Positions 17,018 to 26,772 of a DNA stretch of 64,000 bases are shown here, in pieces. The stretch is from Alkalimonas collagenimarina (lineage in GTDB: Bacteria; Pseudomonadota; Gammaproteobacteria; Enterobacterales; Alteromonadaceae). The DNA lies in assembly GCF_030717845.1 (NCBI RefSeq), contig NZ_JAUZVZ010000012.1, positions 1 to 64,000 of the forward strand. The letters run 5' to 3'. Below the pieces are notes generated by a model, which made no database searches, was not told the DNA's origin, and worked only from the letters and a program-made list of their open reading frames with translations. Within the stretch, counting starts at the first letter, position 1. Each line of letters begins with the position of its first letter. The position numbers were made by a program, and so were the translations under genes.

Positions 17018-17473
17018 ATGGCTCGTTACTCGCAAAAACCAACCCAATTGACGCATTTACTGACGGACTTGCCTTTATTGCAACGCCAGCAGACGCCCGA
17101 TCAACTGCAACGTTGTAACCAGCTGTTGACCGAGCTGTTGCAGCACGCCGATCACGGTTGCCAGGTCGGCCGTATTAAACAAGGCCGGGCGGTTATTTTA
17201 TGTCAGTCAGCGGCTTGGGCCACCCGGGTCAAAATGCAACGCGACGCCATTTTAGACAATTTTCGCCAAAAGATCTTGCCTGATTTAGCAGGTTTGGACA
17301 TTGAAATCACGCCAAACAGCCGAATTCGACGGCCAGAGCCGGAAAAACCGTCCCCAATACCGACTTTAAGTCACGATGCTGCCGAGCGACTGGAGCAACT
17401 TGCCGCCTCAAGTTCAGGCCAATTGCGGGAGTCATTACTCAAACTAGCGGCCAAACGACGCGCCAAAGGATGA
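17018..17473 (+). CDS. dciA: DciA-type DUF721 protein, likely replicative helicase loader
   Basis: A small basic DUF721 protein of about 151 residues. The family core reads GRAVILCQSAAWATRVKMQR followed by ILPDLAGLDIEI, and the flanks are disordered. DciA loads the DnaB helicase in bacteria lacking DnaC, and in many gammaproteobacteria it lies between secA and lpxC, exactly as here. I prefer ATG 17018, seven bases after an AGGG site. An ATG at 16997 would add seven residues without a ribosome binding site. It is on the strand opposite secA and lpxC. Confidence 0.85.
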   Translation: MARYSQKPTQLTHLLTDLPLLQRQQTPDQLQRCNQLLTELLQHADHGCQVGRIKQGRAVILCQSAAWATRVKMQRDAILDNFRQKILPDLAGLDIEITPNSRIRRPEPEKPSPIPTLSHDAAERLEQLAASSSGQLRESLLKLAAKRRAKG

Positions 17474-17477
17474 GCTG

Positions 17478-17579
17478 TTGAACGAACCACAAGCTCGCCA
17501 AGCAGAGTGGCTGGTGTACTTACGCAACAGCAGCATGGATGCTGCGGAGGCTGAACGGGCACAGGGATGTGATCCTTGA
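17478..17579 (+). CDS. Possible 33-residue ORF after dciA
   Basis: A TTG-started frame (LNEPQARQAEWLVYLRNSSM, ending RAQGCDP) begins four bases after the dciA stop, with GGATGAG as a possible ribosome binding site. It resembles no family I know. It is amphipathic with no membrane segment. It may be the end of an older longer dciA frame or chance coding. The rest of this gap to lpxC holds two small hairpins and a terminator. Confidence 0.2.
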   Translation: MNEPQARQAEWLVYLRNSSMDAAEAERAQGCDP

Positions 17580-17656
17580 AGCCGGTGGAGTAAGTAGCTC
17601 CAGCCATTCTGCTGTTACACCTAGCCTATGGAGGCTACGAAACATTACAGGCATAA

Positions 17657-17680
17657 AAAAACCAGCCGAAGCTGGTTTTT
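17657..17680. terminator. Bidirectional terminator between dciA and lpxC
   Basis: AAAAACCAGC, loop CGAA, GCTGGTTTTT forms a perfect 10-bp stem with T runs on both strands. It should end lpxC transcripts on the minus strand and dciA transcripts on the plus strand. Confidence 0.9.
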
Positions 17681-17697
17681 CTACAAATAAAGACACA

Positions 17698-18609
17698 CTA
17701 GGCAAGCTGTGGTGCCAAAAAGGAGATCGGCATATCGGCCGGATCTTCAAAGGTGACAAACTCCCAGCTTTCTTGATCAGCCAGCATGGCGCACAACAAT
17801 TTGTTGTTGATGGCATGGCCTGTTTTGTAGGCGCTGAATTCGCCCAAAATACTGTAACCGGCCATGTACAAATCGCCGATGGCATCCAACACCTTGTGTT
17901 TAATGAACTCATCGTCGTAACGCAGGCCATCCTGGTTCAACACCCGGAACTCGTCCAGCACCACGGCATTATCAAAACTACCACCCAACGCTAAATTATT
18001 CGCACGTAAATACTCAATATCGTGCATAAAGCCAAAGGTGCGGGCACGGCTGATGTCTTTAATAAAACTGGCAGCAGAAAAGTCCATTTTCAGTCGTTGC
18101 TGAGTACCGGCAATCACCGGATGCTCAAAGTCAATCGCTACATCCAACTTGAAGCCATGATAGGGCTTAAACTCAGCCCATTTATCACCATCTTCAACGC
18201 GGACAGGCCGTTTGATACGAATGAATTTTTTGGCATGCTTTTGCTCGCTGACACCAGCTTCCAGCAATAAGTAGACAAATGGGTTGGCGCTGCCGTCCAT
18301 GATCGGCACTTCAGCAGCATCGACTTCCACAATCAGGTTGTCGATACCCAAGCCTGCTACTGCCGCCATTAAATGCTCAGTAGTCGACAAGCGAACGCCA
18401 TCTTCATTGATCAAACAAGTACAAAGCACAGTATCCCCAACCATTTCCGGGTTGAGTTTAAAGTCCACGATCGGGTCCAGGTCGACTCGCCGAAATAAAA
18501 TTCCGGTGTGATCAGGCGCAGGCCGGAGAGTTAGCGTGACCTTTTCACCTTTGTGCAGGCCAACCCCGACCGACTGGACGGTTTGTGCAATGGTACGTTG
18601 TTTGATCAT
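17698..18609 (-). CDS. lpxC: UDP-3-O-acyl-N-acetylglucosamine deacetylase LpxC
   Basis: Zinc deacetylase catalysing the committed step of lipid A synthesis in the cytoplasm. The 303-residue protein shows the duplicated LpxC fold: N-terminal [17 protein letters not shown] and [17 protein letters not shown] with the first metal histidine. The insert [14 protein letters not shown] supplies the catalytic glutamate region. The C-terminal [16 protein letters not shown] carries further zinc ligands, and GHAINNKLL the later histidine. The C-terminal tail ends FLAPQLA; in E. coli the tail is a FtsH degron. It follows ftsZ with its own promoter in the gap. Confidence 0.97.
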   Translation of the reverse strand: MIKQRTIAQTVQSVGVGLHKGEKVTLTLRPAPDHTGILFRRVDLDPIVDFKLNPEMVGDTVLCTCLINEDGVRLSTTEHLMAAVAGLGIDNLIVEVDAAEVPIMDGSANPFVYLLLEAGVSEQKHAKKFIRIKRPVRVEDGDKWAEFKPYHGFKLDVAIDFEHPVIAGTQQRLKMDFSAASFIKDISRARTFGFMHDIEYLRANNLALGGSFDNAVVLDEFRVLNQDGLRYDDEFIKHKVLDAIGDLYMAGYSILGEFSAYKTGHAINNKLLCAMLADQESWEFVTFEDPADMPISFLAPQLA

Positions 18610-18654
18610 GATCGTATCCAGCTCAAAAAATGAACAATATAAAATTGGGCGCGA

Positions 18655-18683
18655 AGCATAGCATATGTTAACAATTATGCCAA
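18655..18683 (-). promoter_or_regulatory. Sigma-70 promoter for lpxC
   Basis: On the minus strand TTGGCA (18683-18678) and TATGCT (18660-18655) are separated by exactly 17 bases. This is a near-consensus promoter about 46 bases before the lpxC start, inside the ftsZ-lpxC gap. Confidence 0.7.
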
Positions 18684-18751
18684 ACGAAACTGAATAAGCG
18701 CTTAACTAAATCGCTTATCGCAACCAATCTGCCTTGTTTTAACCGATTTTA

Positions 18752-19915
18752 TTAATCGGCTTGCTTACGCAAAAATGCCGGGATATCAAAAATATCCTGA
18801 GCAGGTTTGTGCTCGCTGCGCTGCTCTGCGTGCATTTTAGGTGCAGAAACCGTCTCAGTGGCCGGAGCCATTTGCTGAGCGGTATTACCACCTGCAGTAC
18901 GATACACCGGAGCAGATACTTCCTGACGCTGAGTCACTAAGCTAATATCTGGTCTGCGTGATGCTCCTATACCTGTGGCAACAACAGTGACGCGAAGTTC
19001 ATCCGACATATTAGGATCAATCACCGCACCAACAACAACGGTCGCATTTTCAGAAGCAAAGGCTTTCACGGCATTACCCACCGTTTCAAACTCTTCGATG
19101 CTGATATCCAGGCCAGCCGTGATGTTGACCAGAATGCCTTTGGCACCTGACAAGTCGATATCTTCCAATAGCGGGCTTGAAATCGCCTGCTCTGCTGCTT
19201 CTTCAGCACGATCGGCACCGGATGCTGTACCTGTTCCCATCATGGCAGTTCCCATTTCTGACATCACGGTACGCACATCGGCAAAGTCGACGTTAATCAG
19301 ACCAGGACGGGTGATTAGTTCGGCAATGCCCTGCACCGCACCTAGCAGCACATTGTTTGCTGCTTTAAATGCATCCAACAAGCTGGTGCCTTTACCCAAT
19401 ACTTTGAGTAATTTGTCATTCGGAATGGTAATTAGTGAGTCAACATACTTACTCAGCTCTAAGATCCCTTCCTCGGCATAAGCCGTGCGCTTTTTGCCTT
19501 CGAATGGGAACGGCTTGGTCACCACCGCAACGGTCAAAATACCCAGCTCTCTGGCCACTTCAGCAACCACCGGGGCCGCACCGGTTCCGGTACCACCACC
19601 CATACCAGCGGCAATAAAGACCATATCAGCACCCTGAATGGTTTTTTTGATGGTTTCGCGGTCTTCTTCAGCCGAACGACGACCAATATCAGGGTTGGCA
19701 CCAGCGCCCAAACCTTTGGTCACCGCTGCACCCAGTTGTAAGGTGACATTAGCGGAAGAATTACGTAATGCCTGCGCATCGGTATTGGCGGCAATAAATT
19801 CCACCCCTTCGATGTTACTGGCAACCATGTACTCGACGGCATTACCACCACCGCCGCCAACACCCACTACTTTGATAACAGCTTCTTCGCTGTGACTATC
19901 CATTAATTCAAACAT
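18752..19915 (-). CDS. ftsZ: Cell division GTPase FtsZ
   Basis: Tubulin-like GTPase that forms the Z ring. Motifs: [14 protein letters not shown] at the N-terminus, the tubulin signature [16 protein letters not shown], and a variable linker. The C-terminal peptide [14 protein letters not shown] docks FtsA and ZipA. I place the start at ATG 19915 ([11 protein letters not shown]), which has GGAGAGAG seven bases upstream; an in-frame ATG at 19993 would add 26 residues unlike FtsZ. The 116-base gap from ftsA contains two hairpins, so ftsZ has a structured leader or its own promoter. Confidence 0.97.
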   Translation of the reverse strand: MFELMDSHSEEAVIKVVGVGGGGGNAVEYMVASNIEGVEFIAANTDAQALRNSSANVTLQLGAAVTKGLGAGANPDIGRRSAEEDRETIKKTIQGADMVFIAAGMGGGTGTGAAPVVAEVARELGILTVAVVTKPFPFEGKKRTAYAEEGILELSKYVDSLITIPNDKLLKVLGKGTSLLDAFKAANNVLLGAVQGIAELITRPGLINVDFADVRTVMSEMGTAMMGTGTASGADRAEEAAEQAISSPLLEDIDLSGAKGILVNITAGLDISIEEFETVGNAVKAFASENATVVVGAVIDPNMSDELRVTVVATGIGASRRPDISLVTQRQEVSAPVYRTAGGNTAQQMAPATETVSAPKMHAEQRSEHKPAQDIFDIPAFLRKQAD

Positions 19916-19990
19916 AGCTCTCTCTCCGTTTTTTGCTTTTTCGTTCAGTGCAGTCATTCCTTCGAATGCTTGCACCGGCGGATCTGTGTT

Positions 19991-20030
19991 CAAGCTGTAC
20001 TATCACAGCTTGCTGGGCAGTGACCTGCCC
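19991..20030 (-). other. Two tandem hairpins in the ftsA-ftsZ gap
   Basis: CAAGCTGT and ACAGCTTG (19991-20012) make an 8-bp stem with a six-base loop, and GGGCAG and CTGCCC (20015-20030) a 6-bp stem with a four-base loop. Neither has a T tail. They lie in the ftsZ leader just after the ftsA stop and may affect message stability or attenuation. Confidence 0.55.
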
Positions 20031-20031
20031 G

Positions 20032-21267
20032 TTAAAATTCACCTTTAAACCAGCTACTTAGCTTTCTTAGCAAGCCACTGACGGTATCTTTTGGGCTGAT
20101 GCCCGCTTTGTTTTGGTCCTGACTTTCCTGGCCATACAACAGTAAACCCACCACACTGGCATACGCCGGGTCCTGCACATAATCTTTCAGGCCAGTCACC
20201 TGCATCGGATGCCCCAGCCGCACTGGCATTTGGAACACATCTTCAGCAAACTCAGCAGCCCCTTCGATTTTGGCAGCGCCGCCGGTCAGAACCACACCAG
20301 CCGCAATTTGCTCTTCCAGGCCACTGCTGTTTATCTCTTCCAGCACCAGCTCAAATAACTCCTGATAACGCGGTTCAATCACTTCAGCCAACGTTTGACG
20401 TGACATGCTGCGGGCAGGTCGTCCGCCCACGCTTGGCACTTCAATATTTTCTTCCTGCCCAACCATGCTGCGTAGCGCGCAGCCATACTGCACCTTGATG
20501 TCTTCGGCATGACTCAGTGGCGTACGGAAAATTTTAGCGATATCACTGGTCACCTGATTCCCCGCGACGGGCACCACGGCGGTATGGCGCACAGCACCAT
20601 TGGTGTATATGGAAATATCAATGGTGCCACCTCCCATATCGACCACGCAGACGCCCAGCTCTTTTTCATCGTCGGTCAGCACCGCGTAGCTGGAAGCCAG
20701 TGCCGAAAAGATCAGTTGGTCAACTCGTAACCCGCAACGTTCGGCACATTTTTCAATATTTTTCGCCATGTCATTGGCACAGGTAATGATGTGCGCCTTG
20801 GCTTCCATCCGCACGCCTGACATGCCAACCGGGCTTTTGATGCCTTCTTGCATATCGACGGAGAACTCTTGCGGTAGCACATGCAGCATCCGTCGCTCGG
20901 CTGAAATCGGCACCGACTTAGCCGCATGGATCACACTAGCGACATCATCGGCGGTCACTTCGGTATCACCAATCGGCACCATGCCACTTTCATTCTGGCA
21001 GCGAATATGTTTGCCACTGATGCCCAGGTAGACCGATGAGACCTGACAATCGGCCATCAGCTCGGCCTCGTTAATGGCCCGCTGTACCGATTGCATAACC
21101 AGATTCAAATCATTGACACCGCCACGGTCCATGCCCCGGGTGGTATGGGTTCCCACGCCGATAATACTCAATTGGTTCGAAGGCGTAATCTCCCCGACCA
21201 CGGCTTTGCATTGGGCTGTGCCGATATCCAGGGCTACGATCATTTCTCGATCTACTGACTTCGTCAT
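20032..21267 (-). CDS. ftsA: Cell division protein FtsA
   Basis: Actin-like protein that anchors FtsZ polymers to the membrane and recruits later division proteins. At 411 residues it is of typical length. Visible motifs are the nucleotide-binding IVALDIGTAQCKAVVGE, CVVDMGGGTIDIS and GVVLTGGAAKIEG. A C-terminal amphipathic helix (SGLLRKLSSWFKGEF) is the membrane target sequence. The start overlaps the ftsQ stop by four bases (ATGA). It is part of the ftsQ-ftsA-ftsZ end of the dcw operon. Confidence 0.97.
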   Translation of the reverse strand: MTKSVDREMIVALDIGTAQCKAVVGEITPSNQLSIIGVGTHTTRGMDRGGVNDLNLVMQSVQRAINEAELMADCQVSSVYLGISGKHIRCQNESGMVPIGDTEVTADDVASVIHAAKSVPISAERRMLHVLPQEFSVDMQEGIKSPVGMSGVRMEAKAHIITCANDMAKNIEKCAERCGLRVDQLIFSALASSYAVLTDDEKELGVCVVDMGGGTIDISIYTNGAVRHTAVVPVAGNQVTSDIAKIFRTPLSHAEDIKVQYGCALRSMVGQEENIEVPSVGGRPARSMSRQTLAEVIEPRYQELFELVLEEINSSGLEEQIAAGVVLTGGAAKIEGAAEFAEDVFQMPVRLGHPMQVTGLKDYVQDPAYASVVGLLLYGQESQDQNKAGISPKDTVSGLLRKLSSWFKGEF

Positions 21268-22046
21268 GCTTCTCTCTTCTGTTCTAAATGGCTATACCCA
21301 CTGGATAAGGCAACGGGTATATAGCGTACCGCTACACCGGTGTCATACCGTAAATCAACTTCGGCGATTGCCTGCTCACTATGCTGCTGCAATACCGGAT
21401 ACAAATCTAAAAAACGCTGCACGCGTGGCACCGTGTGTTGCCGTCCCAGCTGCAACCGAATATCGTTATCCAGCTGTACTTGCCAGGCAAAGCGCTCACT
21501 TAACTCCAAGCGCTCAGCGCTTAACTGATGCAAGCTCAGCAATTGCTCCACATAACGAAACATAGTCAGGGCATCCTGTTCACTCCCGGCAGGGCCTGTC
21601 AGCACCGGCAAATCTGCAATGAGCTGGTCCAGTGGTGCGCTGAACAGCTCACCTTTCTGGTTGATTAATTGTTGCTCATTCCAGATTGCCACGGGGTGCT
21701 GCTCAGTCACCACGACCACCAGCGTATCAGGCCATTGTTTGCGCACGGCTGCCTGATACACCCAGGGTTGTTGCAACAGGAACTGCTGCACCTGATCTAC
21801 GTCCACCCGAAAAATATTGCCAACATACTGTTGTTGCAACAACCGCTGTAACTGTGTTGGCTCAATATGTCGAAAATCACCAAATAAACGCACCTGCTCG
21901 ATGGGCGCAGTTTGCTGATCACCAACATACTGCTTCAGTGTCCAACCGCCCCAGCTAAGTAGTACCAACGCACAAACAAAGAAGGCTAAACCAGCATAAA
22001 ATGCCCGCTTGGCTGTACTTTGCTGTGGTTGTGGCTGCGTTGTCAT
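21264..22046 (-). CDS. ftsQ: Cell division protein FtsQ
   Basis: Bitopic inner membrane protein of the FtsQLB complex that activates septal peptidoglycan synthesis. It has a short cytoplasmic tail, one membrane helix at about residues 18-38 and a periplasmic POTRA domain starting QVRLFGDFRHIEPTQLQRLL, then the FtsQ beta domain. I choose ATG 22046 (MTTQPQPQQ), which follows an AAGGAG site and lies just past the ddl stop. An earlier in-frame ATG at 22106 sits within ddl and gives an atypical extension. Confidence 0.94.
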   Translation of the reverse strand: MTTQPQPQQSTAKRAFYAGLAFFVCALVLLSWGGWTLKQYVGDQQTAPIEQVRLFGDFRHIEPTQLQRLLQQQYVGNIFRVDVDQVQQFLLQQPWVYQAAVRKQWPDTLVVVVTEQHPVAIWNEQQLINQKGELFSAPLDQLIADLPVLTGPAGSEQDALTMFRYVEQLLSLHQLSAERLELSERFAWQVQLDNDIRLQLGRQHTVPRVQRFLDLYPVLQQHSEQAIAEVDLRYDTGVAVRYIPVALSSGYSHLEQKREA

Positions 22047-22050
22047 GGTT

Positions 22051-22977
22051 TTACGCTTGCTCCTTCTCTGCGATGGTCTGATCCAGTACGGCCAGCACCA
22101 GTTCATTAAAGGTATAACCGGCGGCCTTGGCCGCCATAGGTACCAATGACTTTTCCGTCATGCCAGGTACCGTATTCACTTCCAATACATAAGGCTGATT
22201 GTGCGCATCCAGCATAAAATCGACCCGCCCCCAACCTGAGGCAGCCACCGCAGTAAAGGCTTGCCAGGCAATCTGCTGTACTTGCTGCGTCAGCGCTTCA
22301 TTCAGTGGTGCCGGGCACAGGTACTCGGTGGTATCCACCTGATACTTGGCCTCATAATCGTAAAAATCCCGCGGAGTACGCATTTCTATAATGGGCAGTA
22401 CCTGCTCACCCAACACCGACACGGTCAATTCACGGCCATCTATCCAGCGCTCTACCAATACATCGCGATCGAACACCAGTGCTGCTGCCACCGCTGTTTT
22501 TAAGGTGGCTTCATCAGCAGCAACACTCATGCCGATACTGGAACCTTCATTGGCTGGCTTGACCATCACCTTGCCACCAAGACTCTGTAACAGTTCATGG
22601 GTCGCTTGCTCAACCTGTTGCAGCACCTGAAAATCAGCTGTCGGAATACCCAGCGCTCGAAACAACCCTTTGCAACGACTTTTATCCATCGCCAGGGCCG
22701 AGCCCAGCACCTTACTGCCGGTATAGGGCAGGTTCAGTTGCTCTAAAGCACCTTGCATGCTGCCATCTTCGCCGCCCCTGCCGTGCAAGACGATAAAGAC
22801 CCTATCGGGTTTGCTGGCAGCCAATTCGGCCAGCGATTGATGCTTCGGATCGACCGCATAGGCATCAACACCGCTGTGTTGCAGTGCACTCAGCACCGCT
22901 TGCCCTGAGCGAAGCGAGACATCCCGCTCAGCGGAGTTCCCGCCAAATAACACCGCCACACGGCCAAAGCGACTCAT
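22051..22977 (-). CDS. ddl: D-alanine--D-alanine ligase Ddl (DdlB type)
   Basis: ATP-grasp ligase making the D-Ala-D-Ala dipeptide for peptidoglycan. The sequence has the N-terminal [19 protein letters not shown], the [17 protein letters not shown] serine loop, and [12 protein letters not shown]. Metal ligands lie in [20 protein letters not shown] followed by [10 protein letters not shown]. The start ATG 22977 ([11 protein letters not shown]) overlaps the murC stop by four bases and gives 308 residues, the usual DdlB length. The ATG at 23010 is inside murC. Position between murC and ftsQ is the conserved dcw order. Confidence 0.96.
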   Translation of the reverse strand: MSRFGRVAVLFGGNSAERDVSLRSGQAVLSALQHSGVDAYAVDPKHQSLAELAASKPDRVFIVLHGRGGEDGSMQGALEQLNLPYTGSKVLGSALAMDKSRCKGLFRALGIPTADFQVLQQVEQATHELLQSLGGKVMVKPANEGSSIGMSVAADEATLKTAVAAALVFDRDVLVERWIDGRELTVSVLGEQVLPIIEMRTPRDFYDYEAKYQVDTTEYLCPAPLNEALTQQVQQIAWQAFTAVAASGWGRVDFMLDAHNQPYVLEVNTVPGMTEKSLVPMAAKAAGYTFNELVLAVLDQTIAEKEQA

Positions 22978-24452
22978 GCCTGACCCCCACTTTGCTTTAA
23001 TTGCGCACAATCTAATTTGGCTTCGGCCAGTGATTTTGCCAAAGCACCAATATTGCCAGCACCTTGCGTTAACAGCACATCGCCATCTTTCAGCACATCT
23101 GCCAACACCACGCCAAGCTCCTGCGGTGGTGCGACATAAATAGGATCAACCTGTCCACGCGCCCTAATAGAGCGACACAGGCTTTTGCTATCAGCGCCTG
23201 GAATTGCCGCTTCACCGGCAGCATACACATCCAGCAATAGCAGTTGATCGACCCCGGAGAGCACCTGAGTAAACTCTTCGTACAAATCTCGGGTCCGGCT
23301 GTAACGGTGAGGCTGATACGCCATCACCAAGCGGCGATCCGGCCAGGCGCTGCGTGCTGCCGCAATAGTGGCCGCGACTTCAGTCGGATGATGGCCATAA
23401 TCATCAATCATCAATACTTTGCCCTGGCCAGTATCAAATTCACCATACTGCTGAAAACGACGGCCAATGCCTTCAAATTTATGCAAAGCAGCCAGGATGG
23501 CGGTTTCGGCAATGCCTTCATCTTGCGCAATAGCAAAGGCAGCCGTGGCATTCAGCACATTGTGCCGCCCCGGCAAATTCAGCGAAATGGTCCATTGCTG
23601 CTGCTTCACATCGGTCAGCGTAAAGTGGCTTTGAGCACCGGTTTGATGAAACTCGCTGATGCGATAATCAGCATCATCACAAAAACCATAGGTCAGCACT
23701 TTACGACCAATGGCTGGCAGTAACTCGCGGATCACGTCGTCATCAAGGCAGGCCACCACCACGCCATAAAATGGCTGGTTATGACAAAACTCGACATAGG
23801 TGGCTTTTAACTTTTCAAAATCGCCACCATAGGTGTCCATGTGGTCTGGTTCTATATTGGTGATCACCGCCGCCATGGGTTGCAGATGCAAGAAGGAAGC
23901 ATCGCTTTCATCCGCTTCGGCAATCAGGTAGGGCCCAGTGCCCAAACGGGCATTGCTGCCTGCTGAGTTTAATAAGCCCCCAATCACAAAGGTAGGGTCA
24001 GTGCCAGCTTCGCCAAAAATCGAAGCCAGCAAACTTGTAGTCGTGGTTTTACCATGCGTACCAGCGATGGCAATGCCGTGGCGAAAACGCATCAGTTCTG
24101 CCAGCATTTCTGCCCGACGGATCACAGGGATACGCTGCGCCATGGCGGCTTGCACTTCCGGGTTATCAGCAGCTATTGCACTGGATACCACCACGACACT
24201 CACACCCTCGATATGCTCTGCGCTATGGCCAAAGCGTACGTCAGCACCTAACGAGATCAATCGCTCCAGCACCGTGTTCGGCGCAATATCAGAACCACTG
24301 ATGCTGTAGCCTTCGTTCAGTAATACTTCGGCAATACCACCCATACCAGCACCACCGATACCCACAAAGTGAATACGCCCAATCCGGCGCATAGCATGGC
24401 TATGTTGTGGTAAGTGTTGAGGTAAATGCTTAGGTAATACTGCTTTATTCAT
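22974..24452 (-). CDS. murC: UDP-N-acetylmuramate--L-alanine ligase MurC
   Basis: Adds L-alanine to UDP-MurNAc with ATP in the cytoplasm. The 492-residue protein shows the Mur ligase layout. A UDP-binding domain has [17 protein letters not shown]; a central ATPase has the P-loop [14 protein letters not shown]; a C-terminal domain has [16 protein letters not shown] and [12 protein letters not shown]. The N-terminus is unusual in carrying a short repeat ([14 protein letters not shown]) before the first strand. A start at Met21 would remove it, but ATG 24452 overlaps the murG stop (ATGA), which supports the longer form. Confidence 0.96.
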   Translation of the reverse strand: MNKAVLPKHLPQHLPQHSHAMRRIGRIHFVGIGGAGMGGIAEVLLNEGYSISGSDIAPNTVLERLISLGADVRFGHSAEHIEGVSVVVVSSAIAADNPEVQAAMAQRIPVIRRAEMLAELMRFRHGIAIAGTHGKTTTTSLLASIFGEAGTDPTFVIGGLLNSAGSNARLGTGPYLIAEADESDASFLHLQPMAAVITNIEPDHMDTYGGDFEKLKATYVEFCHNQPFYGVVVACLDDDVIRELLPAIGRKVLTYGFCDDADYRISEFHQTGAQSHFTLTDVKQQQWTISLNLPGRHNVLNATAAFAIAQDEGIAETAILAALHKFEGIGRRFQQYGEFDTGQGKVLMIDDYGHHPTEVAATIAAARSAWPDRRLVMAYQPHRYSRTRDLYEEFTQVLSGVDQLLLLDVYAAGEAAIPGADSKSLCRSIRARGQVDPIYVAPPQELGVVLADVLKDGDVLLTQGAGNIGALAKSLAEAKLDCAQLKQSGGQA

Positions 24453-25582
24453 ACCGCTCTTCCAAGTTGCTGTTCACAGCGCTGCGCCAACTGCTCAGCC
24501 GCGTCATCCATGGCACAGCGTCGAGCTTTCTGTGCCAGTTGTTGTAAAGTTGTTTTATTTTGCAGCCAAGGGGCCACTAATGAAGCCAGCTGCCCTTGCT
24601 CCAAATCGCTTTGCTTTAGTAATAATGCCGCCCCCTGTTCGACCAACCAATTGGCATTGGCCGTTTGGTGATCGTCAATAGCTTGTGGCAAAGGCACAAA
24701 AATAGCCGCAACCCCGGCACAGGCCACTTCACTGACAGTGAGAGCACCAGCACGACATATCACTAAGTCCGCCCAATGGTAAGCAGCGGCCATATCATTG
24801 ATAAATGCCATTACTTCAGCCTGAAGCTGCGGTTGGCTTAGTTGCTGATAACTCTGTTGGACTATCGTCTCCATCGCAGATCCGGTTTGATGCCGTACTG
24901 CGATAGCACCCGTTTCAGCTAATGCCGAAAGCTGTGCTGGCAACTGTTCATTAAATACCTTGGCGCCTAAACTGCCGCCAATCACCAGAATGCGTAACTC
25001 TGTGTGCTCATGCATCTGTTCCGGTTGGCCAGCAGCAATGACTTCGTGGCGCACCGGGTTGCCAACCAGCTCGCGCTTGGCAAGCCCGGGGAATGCTTGA
25101 GGAAAAGCCACCAGTACCTGTTTAGCCAATCGCGCCAACCAACGATTAGTGGTTCCTGCAACCGCATTTTGCTCATGAATTAAAAGCGGAATGCGTTGCA
25201 GCCAAGCCGCCACCCCACCAGGGCCACTGGCATAGCCACCAAAGCCAACCACCAGATCAGGTTGCACCTGTTGCACCACAGACCGCGCTTGCCAGACTGA
25301 TTGCAACAGCATCCAGGGTGCTAGCAAAAGTTTCTGCCAGCCCTTGCCACGTAACCCCTGCACTGCAATGCTGTGAAAAGGCCAACCAAATTCAGGCACC
25401 AGACGTGCTTCCATCCGATCGGCGGTACCCAGCCAATGAATGCTCCAGCCACGTGTGGCCAACTGCTGCGCCAAAGCCTGCGCCGGGAAAATATGACCAC
25501 CAGTGCCACCCGCCATCAGCAACACGGTCGGTGTTGCCATGGTGGTTGTGGCGGCATGAGGTGTTGCTGAGACTGTTGTCAT
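24449..25582 (-). CDS. murG: Lipid II synthase (UDP-GlcNAc transferase) MurG
   Basis: Peripheral inner membrane GT28 glycosyltransferase that adds GlcNAc to lipid I, forming lipid II. The sequence has the G loops [16 protein letters not shown] and [12 protein letters not shown], the conserved [12 protein letters not shown], and a C-terminal UDP-binding region including [10 protein letters not shown] and [10 protein letters not shown]. At 377 residues it is slightly longer than E. coli MurG because of a 14-residue N-terminal extension. The start ATG 25582 overlaps the ftsW stop by four bases, while Met15 gives the usual length. Confidence 0.96.
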   Translation of the reverse strand: MTTVSATPHAATTTMATPTVLLMAGGTGGHIFPAQALAQQLATRGWSIHWLGTADRMEARLVPEFGWPFHSIAVQGLRGKGWQKLLLAPWMLLQSVWQARSVVQQVQPDLVVGFGGYASGPGGVAAWLQRIPLLIHEQNAVAGTTNRWLARLAKQVLVAFPQAFPGLAKRELVGNPVRHEVIAAGQPEQMHEHTELRILVIGGSLGAKVFNEQLPAQLSALAETGAIAVRHQTGSAMETIVQQSYQQLSQPQLQAEVMAFINDMAAAYHWADLVICRAGALTVSEVACAGVAAIFVPLPQAIDDHQTANANWLVEQGAALLLKQSDLEQGQLASLVAPWLQNKTTLQQLAQKARRCAMDDAAEQLAQRCEQQLGRAV

Positions 25583-26772
25583 TTGCTACGCCCTCCGGTG
25601 ATTGCTTGCTTGCCATCCATCCGTACTTCAAAATCGATTCTCATCACCAGCGCAGCAGCAATCAGCATGATGATCAAACTACTGCCACCATAACTGACAA
25701 AGGGTAAGGTGAGCCCTTTGGTTGGCAACACACCGCTGGCGACGCCGACATTGACTGCGGTTTGAAAGCCAAACCATATCGCCATACCTAAGGCTAAGAA
25801 CCCGTGGAAATGCATGTGTTTTAGCATGGCCTGACGACCTATCCATAAAATCCGCGCTACCATTAAAAACAACAGCGCAATCACGCCAAGCACACCCAAA
25901 AAGCCCACTTCCTCAGCGATGATGGCAAAAATAAAATCAGTATGGGCTTCTGGCAGATACTCCAGCTTTTGAATGCTGTTGCCCAAGCCCTGACCACTAA
26001 AGCCGCCACGGCCAAAGGCCATCAGAGATTGCGTTAATTGGTAACCGCTGCCAAACGGATCAGCCCAGGGGTCAAGAAATGCTGTAACCCGACGCCAGCG
26101 GTATTCGCTATAGACAATCAGTACTGCCACCGACAGCAAACCTGTCGCCATCAGCACAATAAATTGCCATAGTTTGGCACCAGCCAAAAACAGCAACACC
26201 ACAGCCGTGGCAAACATCACAATGACGGTACCCAGATCAGGCTGCAACAACAGCAACACCGCAAATAAGAACAGCACCAACATGGGCTTCAGGAAGCCTT
26301 TCATATTATCCCGTACTTCGTCGTGACGTCGTACCAAATAACTGGCCAGGTAAACAAAGAAAAATAGTTTTGCCGGTTCGGCCGCTTGTATATTGATAGG
26401 CCCAACCGATAACCAGCGTTTAGCACCATTAACGCTATGACCAAAAAGCAGCACCGCCAGCAACGCCGCAACAGCCAATGCCAGCAACAAAATATTGCTC
26501 TGATGCCACCAGTGCACCGGAATATTAAGCACGGCAATAGCGCAAGCAAAGCCCAACCCCATATAGATCAAATGGCGCATGGTAAAGTAGATCGGGTTGC
26601 CAAACATGCGATCGGCTACGGGAATGGAAGCGCTGGTCACCATCACCAAACCAATCGCCAGCAATGCCAACAACAACACCAGAAACACACTGTCGTAATC
26701 GCGCTGCTGGTCACGCTCCAGCAAGGACCATTGTTGCCAACGTGGCCAGTGCAGCAAGGTGAACGCTTTCAT
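25579..26772 (-). CDS. ftsW: Septal peptidoglycan glycosyltransferase FtsW
   Basis: SEDS-family polytopic membrane enzyme that polymerises glycan strands at the septum together with PBP3. The 397-residue protein has about ten membrane helices. Family motifs include PDLGTVIVMFATAVVLLFLAG, then GYQLTQSLMAFGRGGFSGQG and the C-terminal LPTKGLTLPFVSYGGSSL. The short N-terminal cytoplasmic segment is followed by DYDSVFLVLLLALL. It lies in the conserved murD-ftsW-murG order with four-base overlaps at both ends. Confidence 0.96.
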   Translation of the reverse strand: MKAFTLLHWPRWQQWSLLERDQQRDYDSVFLVLLLALLAIGLVMVTSASIPVADRMFGNPIYFTMRHLIYMGLGFACAIAVLNIPVHWWHQSNILLLALAVAALLAVLLFGHSVNGAKRWLSVGPINIQAAEPAKLFFFVYLASYLVRRHDEVRDNMKGFLKPMLVLFLFAVLLLLQPDLGTVIVMFATAVVLLFLAGAKLWQFIVLMATGLLSVAVLIVYSEYRWRRVTAFLDPWADPFGSGYQLTQSLMAFGRGGFSGQGLGNSIQKLEYLPEAHTDFIFAIIAEEVGFLGVLGVIALLFLMVARILWIGRQAMLKHMHFHGFLALGMAIWFGFQTAVNVGVASGVLPTKGLTLPFVSYGGSSLIIMLIAAALVMRIDFEVRMDGKQAITGGRSK

